A stretch of DNA of 64,000 bases from Scortum barcoo (lineage: Eukaryota > Chordata > Actinopteri > Centrarchiformes > Terapontidae): NCBI GenBank assembly GCA_023238725.1, contig CM041531.1, positions 5,852,354-5,916,353 of the forward strand. Direction: 5' to 3'. Below the pieces are notes generated by a model. The model did not search any database. It saw nothing but the letters and a program-made list of their open reading frames with translations, and had not been told where the DNA came from. Both the position numbers and the translations under genes were made by a program. How positions within the stretch are numbered: the first letter of the stretch is position 1; every line of letters starts with the position of its first letter. Positions 19,672-33,509 of this stretch are shown one piece after another.

Positions 19672-22559
19672 CATGTTTCTCTGGACCCCATGTTTCTCTT
19701 GCTAGCTGTGTAGTATCTTGTACAAAGTGTACACTTCTTTAAAAAAAATGATCCTCAAGTAGTAAGTGTGTGTGTTGTCGTGTCCTCACATTGTTAGGAG
19801 CAGCTGCTATGTATGAGTAGATGGAAGATTAGACTAGAAAATGGCCTCCTTCTTTCCTGGAAGTGTACTTTGTCTCTTGTTGTTTGTGGTAGACCTCCGG
19901 AGACCTCTTTGCCATTTCAGACTTATGCCTCTTGCTTCTGTCCTCGTGAAAACAGGGTCTCAGGTATACTCGATTCCACCAGACTACTCCGGTAGCTGTA
20001 GGAATAATACTATTCAGTGCATAGGAAACAGAGTGTAGAGCCATCCTAATGCTAAGTTATACTGGAGGCAGTGTGGAAGTGTGCTGCAAGGGATCAGATG
20101 ATCTGATAAACTTCAATGCAGCGTCACTTCGCTTTATGCTTGTTGTTGCTCAAGTGCACCTTTGTGATGATTATACAGGACATAGACTTAACCTGTTTTG
20201 ACCAACTGTGTGCAGTGCTAAATCAAGCATTTTGCTTTTCATTACCTTTATAACATAGTTAGATGGAAAATGATAATTAGTTAAAGTTAATTTAAAAAAT
20301 AATCTAATTTCAAATGACTTGTAATCACCTTGAAACCGAATTGGCTCTTCAGGCACTTCGTTGACTGCCATGCACTGCCCAGTCTTATTTGCATATTCAG
20401 AAAATTAAGTTATTTCAGCGACTTTTGCCTCACACACTTCAGACCATCTGAATCAAATTACTGTAATATACTTGAGTTGTGCTGTTCAGACATCCCCAGC
20501 ACAAAGGAGCTACTGTAAGAGTGTTTCTGGGGGTGTGAGATTTCGCTCCAGATATGACACCAGAGCAGCCTGAAGGAACAGCTCATGAGCTGCACTGCTC
20601 AGGAGGTGTCCAACTGGCTTTGCAGACGCTATCAATGTGACATAACCTTTATTTCGTGGGCTGCCAACCAATTACCTGCAAAGTACCAACATGCGTCCAC
20701 TCAGAAGCAATCAGTGCTTTCCACGCTTTGACCTGTTAGATATGTATTTCCAGCTTGGCACAAAGTCCTGATTGGCTTTATTACACATTTAACACTGCAG
20801 GAGTTTACTTGCAGACTGGCTTAAGTGTTTTAAATGGAGGCTACAGGTATGGATGCAATAACAGTTGCTCAGAGGCTTAAGAGTCTCCCTTACTATTTCT
20901 CTAAGCCATGTCTTTTCATAATGTTGACATGAAAATAGCACACATATGATTTAAGAGGTTGTACATTTTGAAACAAAAATGTAATCAATTAATGAGCACA
21001 AAAGCCCTGTTATTAAATAGCTCGCTCGCTCCACAGTGTTGCTTTTGTTAAGACTTAATGCCTTTAGCTCTATTTGTTCAAACGTGATAATGATGTATGT
21101 CTGCTTGTGTGCGTGTGCTTGTCTCTGTATTAGTTTTACTGAACTCCACTTAACCGTCAATCACGTGTTTGCATGGCCAGTCTCAGAGTGGATTATTGAA
21201 GAAGCAGATTTACAGGACTTTTTTTTCTAGGATGCCTCCGCCTGATGCTTCTCTCTCTCCTTGCTGACGGATGTGAGGATCTTAGACCAACATGTGAACT
21301 TGAGCTGGGTAAAACAAACTTTTAACACTGATGTGCTCCAAAGTAGTTCAATCCTTTGGCACCCACTCACTTGAGAACAGGGGTGGCCGAAGGAATAGGC
21401 GGGCATTTTAAATCACGCGTTGGATGTAGTGGACAGTATGCTCTTTGTAGTAAGATTGATTCAAAAGCCTTTTATGCCCAGAGATAGATTTTAATGACTT
21501 CCTTTTGGGCCACGGCTAAATAGCTGTATGTTTTGTGTTTCATGTCCCCATGCTTCCATTTCTACTGGGCTTCTCCGATTTTGTTTTGAGAAAAAAAATG
21601 TCTTAGGGTTCAGTTAAAACCTCATTGCTTCATAAAATATGACACTGAAGAGCTTGCATGTGCAGTTTGTGTTGCTGTAAAGTCAATGTCCATGTATAGT
21701 AATCCCTGTCCTTTCTCTCTCTATAGTATAAGTCAGTGCATGTTTACTTTAGGGAGCTTTTTGTTCTACATGATGTTAAGAAATGGAGGGTTGCTGTTGT
21801 CCTTCTTACAGAGTAGGAAGAAGAAGAAGAAGAAAAAAAACAGAAAAAAGTCAATTTGCTTTGCCTGCAAGTCAACTTTGGGCAGTAGGTAACCAAAGAA
21901 AGAGCATTGTAACTAGGGTTGTAGTGAAAACAGAAAACAAACTTTAGAAGAAAAAAGGAATGTGTCATCTGCGTATAGGAGGTTGAGATACTGCCATTCA
22001 TATCCCATGTAGTGTTCCTTGATGTTTGCCAATACGTTACAAAACATCTTCAGGTAACCATTGGCCTTATAGATGTCCTCTAATGGTATAATATTGTATG
22101 TATTTCAAAAATAACACCACAGAATAGCTTATTGTCTGTCTCATATGGTACCAGTATTCCTATTGTTATGTCTGTTGTGTCTTTTTGGCACTTTACTGTC
22201 TGACCTATGAATGCATAGGTTAAATTTCTAATTACTTGAGTAATGTCATATATTTCTGTGTTCTATGTGAGGTACTGCTGCCTATGGATATAGATATGTG
22301 CCTCCAACAGCCCATGACATCCTTTGATTTCGTAATACAGAGTAGATATATAACAAATATGTTTTAAAATCGGTGTGAGATATAAAAAAGGAAAATATAT
22401 ATCATATATGTGAAATGCATTTATTTATTTTCAGTGTCATCAATCTTTGAGGCCCTACCTCAGATTTTGTATTTATGTATAGAAATGCAATTGGATTATA
22501 GTATCTTTGCCAATAATAATATATCGCTATTATATCATGAAATGTATAACCTATGAATC

Positions 22560-22569
22560 AATAAATAAA
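22560..22569 (+). terminator. Distal poly(A) signal, overlapping AATAAA pair
   Basis: AATAAATAAA followed by GTTATTG and a TTTTCTTTGTTGT element about 10-25 nt downstream, matching a vertebrate cleavage and polyadenylation context. Confidence 0.6.
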
Positions 22570-24362
22570 TGTTATTGTTTTCTTTGTTGTCACTGGCTTC
22601 TTTCAGACAGGTCCTGTTGTTGCTGTTTAAGTGTTAATCCATGAACAATAGCGACAAGGGAATTAGGTTAGGATACTAAGTCTGAGAGCTGTCAATCAGC
22701 TTTTATATTCAGCTGCTAAATAACTGAAGGCATCTCGGCTGTGTGCAAATGTTACATACTGTTTGTTGTTTACGGGAAAATCGTGATCAAAGACGAGGAG
22801 ATTGACATAAAAAGACGATTTGAATGCCCCTGCAGGCAGGTTGCTTGTTGGTATATACCATGTGCTGCCGAACACCACTGACTGTGGCAGACGAGCGTGC
22901 ATATTTCATGTCGAACTAATTTGCAATTTAAATTCATTTGCATGCAGCACACCATTAGTACTGTATATCATGCAAACCAGTGAGCAGTCCCTTAAAAAGA
23001 AAAGTGTAGAGGATTACTTAATTGAATGGCTCAGTGGCATCAAGGCGTTGATTTATTATGAAAAGGGAAGTAATAGGTGAGTGCGACTGATTTGTTAAAC
23101 ACATTCATTCTACATATAATTACATTATATGATTGAAGCTGATCAGTGAAGTCACCTTGTGTAATTTTTGGTTGAAATAAAAACCTGCACTCTTCACTCT
23201 CTCACAGTGGCACATCTGCTGGTGTAAAGGAACAGTTCACAGCAAACCATGTCTAGAAACACACTAAGTAAACCACCACAGTCTCACTTCCCCTTTCACC
23301 CAAACTGTGACTGCTCTTTTTACTCATCACACATAGAACTAAGAATCCATCAGCTTTCCATAAGGCAGAAAAAATCCGGCATTTCCCTCATTATCTCCCT
23401 GACCATCCTTTGTTTCAGAAATCTCCAATAGCCACCCTATAGGAGCAAAGACACTCTCCCTTAGAGCACAAGGAGAACCTCTAAATTAAAAAGGTAAACG
23501 TGGGACCTCTGCACCCTCCGTGCATTCATTTTTTCTATGGAGGACTTTGATTAGGCCGCGTACAGTATATTATCCATCTCATTATCTGTTGATATTTTGC
23601 ACTGACGCTCATTCTCCAAAGGGGTATGCACTCTGTGTAGCTCGAGGTGTCACCTGAATTTACATCCAAAGTATCTCCACCCCCTTCCACTTCAGCTGCA
23701 ATTAGTATCGACTATTTGACAGCCTACCCAGAAGCTGAATTGAAGTAGGTACAAATTTTTGCTGAAATATAGAAAAGATATAAATCTAAATTACAGAGAT
23801 TGCACAAAAGATCCATTATTTACCTAAATGGAGCAATTTACCCAGTTTAATATGGGACTAAAATTATCAGGTGGTAATTTGCAGTGGAATTTTTACTTCA
23901 CTTTCCAAGAGAGGATATTCGCACAAGATCCAAGAAACAGAAGACCTGCGCTATTATTACAAACCAGAGGGGAAATCGTCTTTGCTTTTAAGATATAGCA
24001 TCATTTACCGTCTGTTGAAAGCACTTAGGCCTCAAAGTTTTGTTGAGGAAAAGTGCTGCCATCTGTACTGTCAGCTCTGTCCTTCTCTTCTCAACCTGCC
24101 AATGTAAGATCAAACATCCTCTGCGGGACGGGGATATAAAGAAAAAAAAAGTTTGATGTGTTCAAGAACACTTTGTCTCCTTTTTGCAGGTGGTGACATT
24201 TATCATTCTGACCGCGGCAGTCTCGCCTGCTCTCGGCGCCGACAGCCTGTTTGTTTACCTCACCATCAGTTAAAAGTTGCCTGGCACTCGGCTTGAAGAC
24301 ACAGCACGTGGCTCACAGCTTCCTGCCCTGTATACGGCTGACAGGAAAATCCTTCATGATTC

Positions 24363-24392
24363 ATCTCATCAGCTGATGAAAGCTGATGAGAT
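24363..24392. repeat. Perfect 12-bp inverted repeat (hairpin)
   Basis: ATCTCATCAGCT, loop GATGAA, then AGCTGATGAGAT. Function unknown. Confidence 0.85.
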
Positions 24393-27300
24393 AAGGCTGG
24401 AAGAGGGCTGACCTTGACGTGTAGAAAACCTTTACAACTTCACTATAGCAAAATATAATATTACCCTTTTAAATGACATGTTCTGTGTAACAGTGACAAA
24501 AAGAATGCTTGTACCTTTCCCATGGTGAACTCCATGCGAAAAAGCTTTCATTAATGCTTAAATTTAAAGTATCTCATTTTGGCTTATTGTCAAATCCCAA
24601 CATAACACCAAAAAAAAAAAAAGAGGTAATTTGATTGAGCCTTTTAGCCCTCCCTCACCATTGTTGTAGATAATAGTGTTTTTTTTTTTTTTTGTCAACG
24701 CACTCTTTTATTCATTTGTGCATTTATTTGACTTTCCACTCTTAAAACACAACACGCGCTCAGTAATTGAATAGTGATGATTTAGAGAACGCTGCCCCGT
24801 CTAAACACGTTTTAAAGCCAGTGTGCTGTTAATTGTTTCTCCTTGACTTGAGGGCATCATTCACGAGAGAGACACTCTGGAAATATTGCTTTCATTAGCA
24901 CCGCTCTGAGATTCAGCAACAGGCACACAAACATGTCCTCCCCTTTCGGTCTTATTCAGATGTTTGAGCTGTAAACCTTAACTGGTGTGGGGGTAATATG
25001 TAAGTGATTATAACACACAACATAGCAATACTTTTAAGGACGACTCAGTTTGAATTATGACAACTGTTTAATTGGACATGGTCAACAACGAGCAGAAGTA
25101 CTTTTGCTATCTTGATCCACCATTTCTGATTTAAAATAGTGCTTAAACTGCTGAGTCGATTTGTGTGTGTTTCTGTACTGATGCACATTTTAAAATGGTA
25201 AACATGTTAGCAAGAAGTGGCTTATTTTACACATTAAGAAGATGCAGTGCAACATTTATTTGAAGTTGTGTTTGCACCAACCTTTTAAATGGAAGCCTCA
25301 TTCACTCTCTCCTTTAAGGTGTGTTTTGTTCTGCACCAACTCCTGAGGGAAATATCTGGCTAAGGTGGCATATGCCTCCGTATTTATGTTCACAAGCTCA
25401 TCACTGATGTTGTCTGTCTGATGTTTGGAGCTTGGCAGGTGCTGTACAGTGTCTTTTTAGAGCTTTCTATCTGAAAACAAATTACACTATGGAGCAGTGA
25501 GAAAATAGTAAAGCAGTAGATCGGAAAAACAAAATGATGAACGGAAAGATGATAAATGCTCTGCAAAACTGAAAATAAAAAAGACTTAGTGTAACTTATA
25601 TCTAGGGTATTTTATGTATATTTTGGTGTAACCCAGGAAACACTGATTTAGTGATTTACAGATCAAAACATTTCAGGACATCCAAGTTAAACCCAGGCTG
25701 CTCTTGAGTGAAATGTGAGGGTTTTTCCTCCTGACTACAGTGAAATATATTTATCTGCTGTTGAAACAATGGTGATTTGTAATCTAGAGGTATAATAAAC
25801 ATTCACTTGTTGAGCAAGGCCTGTGTAGTTTAAACCTACATGTCTAGATATCTTTTAGACCATAACTCAGCCAATAAGTGCTTATAAGGAATCTATGTTG
25901 AGACGCTGGTTGAGCTGCAGCTCACAGAACAACACAGACGCTGTGCTCCAAAAAATGTAATCAAAATCCCATCATTTGTTGTCTTGCTTTACAGATTTTG
26001 AGCCTTCCTCAGTAACTACCTGCAAACACATTTCACAAGGATCAGCTATTATTTTGGTCACATCGTACCTGCTTTCATCTGATTAATTTTCACATCTTTG
26101 CAAACGCAGCTCCCAGACATTCAGCTGTATTACTCAGACGACTGAAATTACCGACAAAGAAAAAGGTTGTACTCACATTTTCAGGTTGGAAGACATTTCA
26201 ATTAGGTAGAACAAAATGTGTCTCACCCAGTGCATGAGCTGTATACTGCCAAAAAAAAAAAAAAAACAGAGGTAATATTAAGATTAAAAAAACTACAACA
26301 GCAACAAGCTGTTCTTATATTTTTTTTCTTTACAGTGTTCTCCCTGGAGGACAAGTTGTACAGGTCCTGCTGTTATCTTTGAGACACTATGTGATGAGAG
26401 GTGAGGTGTTATAATTTGTGTGGCTGCATGGTTGCACAAGTGCATCATCTTTAACACATTTAATTTACTTTATGTAGAAAACTCACACCGGAGGAGTATT
26501 TTATAGCCTATGATGCTACAGCTACTTTTTACACAGTGTACAATAGTGTACACTATATGTATCTACATGATTATTTATTTGACAACTAAGTGCACCCCCT
26601 GGTTCCAGAAGTAAAAGTCCCATTGATTTTCTCCATTGAAAATGTTTGTTATCTGTTGGATAAAATGTTCCCTCCTGAATCAGATAAAGAATTAGTACAC
26701 TTTCTTCACCTGCTGGTTGCTAAAATTGTTGCTAACAAGCCGTAGATTTGGGTGATAATTCTCTGTGACTTCGTCGCTGCAAGTAACTCCTTTCACTTCA
26801 CACATCTTTTGATTACATAATAATCAAGGTCTGGGAAAAAAAACCCCAAAAAATAGTTTTATATTTTTTCTGCACAAACTGCAAGAAACTGAGAAAAAAA
26901 AAAGCAATCCACTTATTGAAAGGACACCACTGTCTTTGATCTCTGCTTTCTTGCTTAGAAAGTCCTCACGCTGAAAATTAGTGACTAAACCACCCAAGGC
27001 TAATCCACAAAAAAAAAAAGAAAACAAAAAAGAAAACACACCTTGGATGACTTCTGAGGTTGGTGCAAATACTTTCTCAACTGTGGTTCCACTTTAGCAT
27101 TTAACATAATCATGAGGCACATATTTGCTTCTTCTTACACGATATTCTTATGTATATAGGTTTTTTTAGGTTACCTACTTCTCATGGCAGCCTCCATCTA
27201 ATCTACTATGATCACATTATCTAATGTATAACCCTGCAGGTATGATAACCTAAGCTGTGTTTATCCCGCTAAGGGGTAAATAGCTTTTCTGATATTTGAA

Positions 27301-30300
27301 TACAATGAAAAAGGAGATATTTACACTTTTGAAGCTAAAGACAAACTCAAAGCAAAAAGAAGCTGTTATCCTTTTAAAGGACCTGATGTATTTCAGGAGG
27401 GCACCCCCCCCTTAAATGGCAAAGGTTGCTATGTCTGCTTTCAAGACTTATTTGAACGCTGTCTGAACTAAATATCAGATTTTTTTTATATTACAGGGGA
27501 AGAAGTGTGTGGACATCATGACATTTTAAATGGCTGCAGGGATTTTAGTCCCAAGGTCGGGCACTGATGTTGGGTGATAAGGCCATTCGTTCCAGCTTAT
27601 CCTAAAGACGCTGGATGAAGTTCTGTGCAGGTCAGTCGAGTTCTTCAACACCCAAAAACATTTTCTTTAGAAACTGACTTTCCTAAATCTGTTGCCGCAA
27701 AGTTGGAAACACACTGCTGTGGGTGTGTGGCATTAAGATTTGCCTTAATTGAACATAACAAACCTAAAGTAAGGTAAAAGCAGCCGAACGAAACTACACA
27801 AATGTTGTATTTCAATGAGGAAACAATTGTAAAAGGCCTGCATCTGAACATTATGTCCCTTATTGGTGTTTCTCGTGGCAACATCTGAGAAATCACTAAC
27901 TGAAGTAGATGAAGGGTAGATTTAGAGAAAGTGGGAACAAAAAAATCCAGTGTGGTGACTGTGAGTGGTGCAAGAATATCTGACAGACTTATATTTGTGA
28001 AGTGACAGTGGGTGCTCAAGTTCAAGCATAATGGTTGTTATATTATGTTAAAGGTGTAGTATAATACAAGTGGATCAGCAGAAATGAAAATCAGTGTATG
28101 ATATTCACTTACCAAGGGATGCGCCCCACCCATCTCTTTGTAGGCTGAGGCCATGAAAAGATTATATATCTGTTCAACTCATTCAATTAGTGCATGCTCA
28201 CAATGTCGGGAAACAAACTGTGAAACTGATACAGTAAGACTAAACTGCTTACACAGGCAAAAAACATAATCAAAGAAGTTCCTTGAATTAAAGTTTTATG
28301 TAAGCAGCATGGTTATAAAAGTTTTTTATTGAGCCATGACCAACTTCTTCGTCTTCTGTCTCTCAGGGAGTTATTATTTGTTTTTACACAGCTTCAGAAC
28401 TGATTTCTTTTTATTTAATATTTATGTCCTATTTACTTAGATTTTCTTTTTTTTAGGACTTATTTCTGTGACAGTGAGGTTGTATTTATTACTACATTCA
28501 CATTTTGTTGTGAACTTTTATTCTGAAATTTCTGTGGTGGAGGTGGAGCTTTGTTTAGAGAAAGGTCATCTGTGTGTTCAACCCTCATTGGATAACTGAT
28601 AAAGAGTCGGCCATTTTGTGCCGTACTTATAGGTGTTGCTTTCACCTGTTCTTTGAAGCAATAAGGTAAAGGCCTTGTGCAGAAATCAAGAAAGTGTGGA
28701 GGCTTCCAGTAATTCAGTTCGCATTGCCCAGTTTCCTTTTTGTATGAGTGCCTAGTTGACTGAATAAATTGTGAGACTGCAGTCTCTCTACATGCACAGC
28801 AGCCTGAAGCCAAGTCTCAACAATGTTTTCATTTTCTGCCCAACCTCCAGCATTCACAGGTAATGTAAAAAAACGTTACTGTTAAAGTTTTTGCGAGCTT
28901 AATGGCGATGCACCAAGATAAGAATGGGTTAAATCTATGTGAGATGAATCAAGTGGAACTGTTGGAAAAGCAGAAGCTCTTGTAGATGTTATGCAGTTGT
29001 AGCACCAGTGATGATCCTGTGGTTTAATATTCACATTTAAAGATAGATGCCTTCATCCATAGCATCTGCACACAGCCTTTGCTTATGTTGTCCTTCCAAC
29101 TTTGTCGACATAATCTCTGCTTTTGTTAGAGCCATGTCTGAACTCACCACAGCACCTGGACTGGCATCATTCTGAAAAAAACAAAAAACAAAAAGCTGAT
29201 GGCGTTGGACCTGCGAAGGTCCTGGGATTGTGAGAAATGGTGTTTACTAAAAGCAGAAATCTTCCACAAACAAAGATAGATCAGGTGTTTTCTTTTTTTT
29301 TTTTTTTAAGATTTACCATCCCTGTCTAGACAAACAGAATTAACAGCATGACACACAGAGTACAAAAATATTTTGTGCATCTTGAGTTTTAGTCATTTGA
29401 ATAATATCCAAACGTCTGTGTTATTGTGAAAGAGGTTGCCTTACATAATCACAGCAAAAATATTGTCTGACCTTGCAGGGATCCTACTCCATGTTTATCA
29501 GCCTTGGTTCATTCCCTATAGGACAACTTTACATGTATGATATTTATATAGATATTTTTATTTTTATTTTTAATTTTTATTTACCTCTAAATCATATTGC
29601 AGTAACAACCATTGACCTGAGATGTTGTAGTTTGTGTTTTATTTAAGTTAAAGACTGTTACTAATCTGCTCAGCCCTACAGGAAATCCTTACTATGGTTA
29701 CTCTTATAATGCTTCTGTGGAAAATATTTGAAATTTGGCTGACCTGATGCTTTAATCAAATTTATGCAATGCGCTTTCTGTGGTAATTTTTTTTTTTTTT
29801 TTTTCTTAATCTTTCAAATGAGCTGAGTTGGTGTGATCTTTGTATTACCTTACCTTACATCGCTTCTTTCTGGTGCTTGTGTAGTGCACTTGACACTGGG
29901 ACCCTTTGCCGTTGCTGGATTAACGTTCCTGTTTTAACAGAAATGTGTTTTCAGAGTCTGATCATTTCTGCACTGATTTATTATAAAGACCACTCAAAGC
30001 GCCGGCTGTTGAAGTGGGGAAAATTTTGCAGACAGGGAGCTGTAAAGACTGAAACAACAAGCACGCGTTCTGTCGGATTGAAAATAATGTGACGACTAAC
30101 GCAGGCAAGCAGTTCAACATCTCAAAACACCCTCAGGGCCGACTTCCATCATCCATATTTTGCTACACCTTTTGAGCCGCTTAAAGAGATCTAAGGAAAG
30201 CAGAGCACCTGTGATATCTAAAAATATGTGTTTGCAGCCGATCCAACCGCAGAGCGAGACAGACATCTGAGGTCCACCTCTGCGTGTAATACAGCCCCTC

Positions 30301-31645
30301 AACAGACTACACCTGCTCTGCTGACAAGAGGATATTAAATCCCGAATAGAGTCTCCCATAGTAATAAGAACAGAGTGTGCAGATGCGCCCATCTCTGCAT
30401 GCCATGTTCGGGGCGTTATGGGGGTCAGTGCTGTCTTCCTGCTGTTTTTCTGAACTGTGTGCAGAGATAAAGACGGTCTCCTGTGTGTTAATGTGAGACG
30501 GCTACTGAAATGTCAGACTAGACTACACAGCCTCTCTGTAACTTATGTAATGGTATTTTCCAGCAATATCTTCTAAATTGGTGAGGGTATCCTTAGTCTG
30601 AGTGCAAATTAAAAGATCCTCTACCGAGCAAATCAGACTTGTTTTGAGGTGTCCTTCAAACCTGAAACTGACTGGCAGAGCTTTAATCATCCGCAGTGAC
30701 AGTGAATCACAAGTTTAACGTTTATGAAGATTTGAAGCGTTTAGGTTTCATGAAATTCATAATTACCTCTGAAGTAGTCCAAAGAATAAAATCAAGTGGG
30801 CAAATGAAAAAGATGAAGAAAAAACAGCAGCCAGTGTGTTTACATTTAGTATCTGTACGTTTTATATTGATATATACTGTATTTGTATGTACAGGTCGAG
30901 GAAAGACAGCTGTAAAATTGGCCAATTATTACATTAATGACTTAATTAATGACTCTCGAAGTATTAATGTACTGCAGTGTATATCATTTTATTTGAGGGG
31001 AAGAGTTTGAACTTTTCCTCTGGCTGCTCGCAGCATGCTGTGTTAATCATAAAGCAGTTTTATCACTTCAACAGTGAAAGCTGCGGAAACAAAAGAAGCC
31101 AGGCCACCTCTAGGCTTTCTGCTCGACTGGAAACTCTTAGTAATTACAATAATAAAAGTGCTTGACACAAGGACTTGCTGCACATTGTCTCCAACAATGA
31201 GCTCTGCTTAAATGGTATGTTTAAGTTTTAGAAGTTTCTTTTTTCCCTTTAGTGTTTTTCATATTTTAAACAAACCATCAACAAATCACTTGAAATGTGC
31301 ATGTTGAAAAACCTTTATTCCATCCTCAAGTAAAATAAGAAAAAAAGCATACCATCATTGTACTTGAAGATTTTCCTGGTCAAATAAATTACAGGTTGCA
31401 TCCTGTAAATTCTCCTTGCAAGGGATTGATGATTTATAGTTGTGTAGCCGAGCCAGGGGTGTTTGGTAAAAATATGCCAGGGAAAATAACAATATTATCC
31501 TTTAATGAGTCTTTCAAAATAAATTGCCTTGGCAAAACAAGACCGTTCCCTCTCTGGAACTGGTAATTTTGTCAGTACTTGAAAAGCCTTGGCAGTGTGC
31601 TAGTGAGCGCTTGTCTTTGAAAGTAAACAACAGTTAATTAATACA

Positions 31646-31676
31646 CAATGGTCTGAATGCTTAGTTCAGACCATTG
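31646..31676. repeat. Perfect 12-bp inverted repeat (hairpin)
   Basis: CAATGGTCTGAA, loop TGCTTAG, then TTCAGACCATTG. Function unknown. Confidence 0.85.
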
Positions 31677-33319
31677 GTTGACTGAGCGATGACAGGGCCT
31701 TGTCTATTTTTAGCCTGCGGGAGGAGTGAAGGGTTGACACGAACAATTTATTTATTTTTTTTAAACTTTAATACCGCAGGTCAAAAGTTAACTCATACAG
31801 TGAAAAATCTAATTTGTGATCTTCTGTATTGGATATTATTTGACCCTTTCCCTCCCAGAGCTTGGGGAGATACTGATGAATAACCGTGATAATGGCATAT
31901 CTTAAAAGTGCACAGAATCATATCAAAGACAAATCTTTTTCCACACACAAGTAAGCAGCAACAAGGCAATTTTTTGATGCTACGTTCAAGAGCGGCCTTT
32001 AGTATTAAATTGCCACCACCCAGAGTCTAGACAGTTCTATAAGCAAGCGTCAAATCACTGCCCGTAATTCTCATAAAGATTTTTAAAAAACACGTTTGAT
32101 ATTTGCGACGCACACCCGTGACCAGTAACATCCCTTGTAAGTCGCCCGAGGGAGGCGTACAGCTAAATGAAGAAAGGAAGAATGGAGAGCAAAAAGGTTT
32201 GTGGTGTGAGAGTGCCCTGAAGTGAACTAACAATTCATTTGTGCACTTTGTCCAGTGTTTGTAGGTTTCAGCCAGTCTTCAGGTTCGTCCCAGGCTTTAG
32301 GCATTCATTTCTCAGCCATCACTGATCACTGATCATCAAGTGTGGTTTGATTCCCAGCAGTTGCTTGATCCTGTGTGTTTCTATGAATTGACATGGAGTT
32401 GTCTATTGGTAAAAGAAATGGTATAAATGTAAATAAATAAATAAAAAATAAATAAATCCAGAGTCATAAATCCCAAGATACTCTGCTTGCTGATTAGATT
32501 TTTGGAAAAATGTCTTCCTTTTTCCATCAGCTGAAAAGATGAAATATATGCTGTAAGGCTTGTGCGTGTGTTAGGTAATGAAAAAAAAAGCTTTCACACA
32601 CAGCTGATTATTTCAAATGCATATTTGTGTCTTATGGACTTTTTTTTTTTTTTTTTCAAGGAACTACAAAGGTAGCTCCTGTAGCTTATTGTTGTCTGTA
32701 TTTCCATCGTGGTCTAAAGACCTGCGAGGATTTTACAAATTAGTCCGCTGATGTATGAGAGAGTGTCGGCTGTTTTTATACATCATTTTTGCAGGTGACT
32801 ACCCGACAAACTGTTCCACTCCAGTCCAATAGGCAAATAAACACTCAGTAAGACTTTGTTGCCGCTCCATCCGTCTTAGACCCTTTTCTCCATGTCGAGG
32901 TCAAACAAAAAGGAAGCCTTTTTGCAGGCTTTTAAAAATGGTGGCTGAAATGTGAAATGTTCAGCACTGCAAGACCCACCCCAGAAAGTTCCTACACTTT
33001 AGAAAAGTACTTTTTCAGGGGTAAAATAATGTCACCCAAACTTAATTTAGATGCTGGTCCCTGTGGTTGGAAAAACAGGAGTTTCTCCAAAGGTTCGTAG
33101 TCCCTGGAGAAAGTACCTGTGGTCAAAACGTGGCTTTGGTCATGTTTTCAAGGAGAACATTGAGCTGTGTGAGAAGTTTGTGAGCAATTAAGGTTTGTCC
33201 GCAGTCCTCCACAGTCCGACTACAGAGATCTGAGATTTGCAGGGCAGAAGGAATTTGCAAATTACATTGAAGTAAACCATAGCAAAAGTAAACAATGGTC
33301 AGTGTAAAATAGAAATACA

Positions 33320-33350
33320 TTATTATTATTACTACTACTACTACTACTAG
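33320..33350. repeat. (ATT)n(ACT)n trinucleotide repeat
   Basis: Short ATT array passing into six ACT units. Confidence 0.9.
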
Positions 33351-33509
33351 CATAGGATATAATTATTTTTTTTCATCTACAGCTGGCAGAGAAACATCTA
33401 AAAATGCACTTCATGATTACCGCTTCATCAACACTGACAGAAAGATTCACTGTTGTGACAGCGTTATTTGAGCAAAATAACACTGTGCTTATGTGCACCG
33501 TGTGCAAGC

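Larger units (their letters stand above)
18308..22590 (+). other. slc6a5: slc6a5 3' UTR (inferred extent)
   Basis: From the stop codon the DNA stays AT-rich and without coding signal up to a double AATAAA at 22,560-22,569 followed by a GT/T-rich stretch, the usual arrangement of a poly(A) site. A proximal AATAAA occurs at 18,982-18,987. The far end is inferred; transcript data would settle whether the proximal or distal site is used. Confidence 0.55.
22591..33509. other. Noncoding DNA downstream of slc6a5
   Basis: About 11 kb, AT-rich, with only short open frames and no protein I recognise. Contains a perfect 12-bp hairpin at 24,363-24,392, a reverse CTCF-like sequence at 26,591-26,604, another hairpin at 31,646-31,676, and many short A or T runs. 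A GC-richer island around 24,185-24,280 follows a TTTTTGCAG sequence but does not look like a convincing exon. Confidence 0.7.

Noticed and set aside
24188..24273. Possible exon after TTTTTGCAG encoding a short hydrophobic peptide (VVTFIILTAAV...) ending in TAA
   Set aside because: Only about 27 codons, no partner exon, and no known family; base composition alone could explain it.
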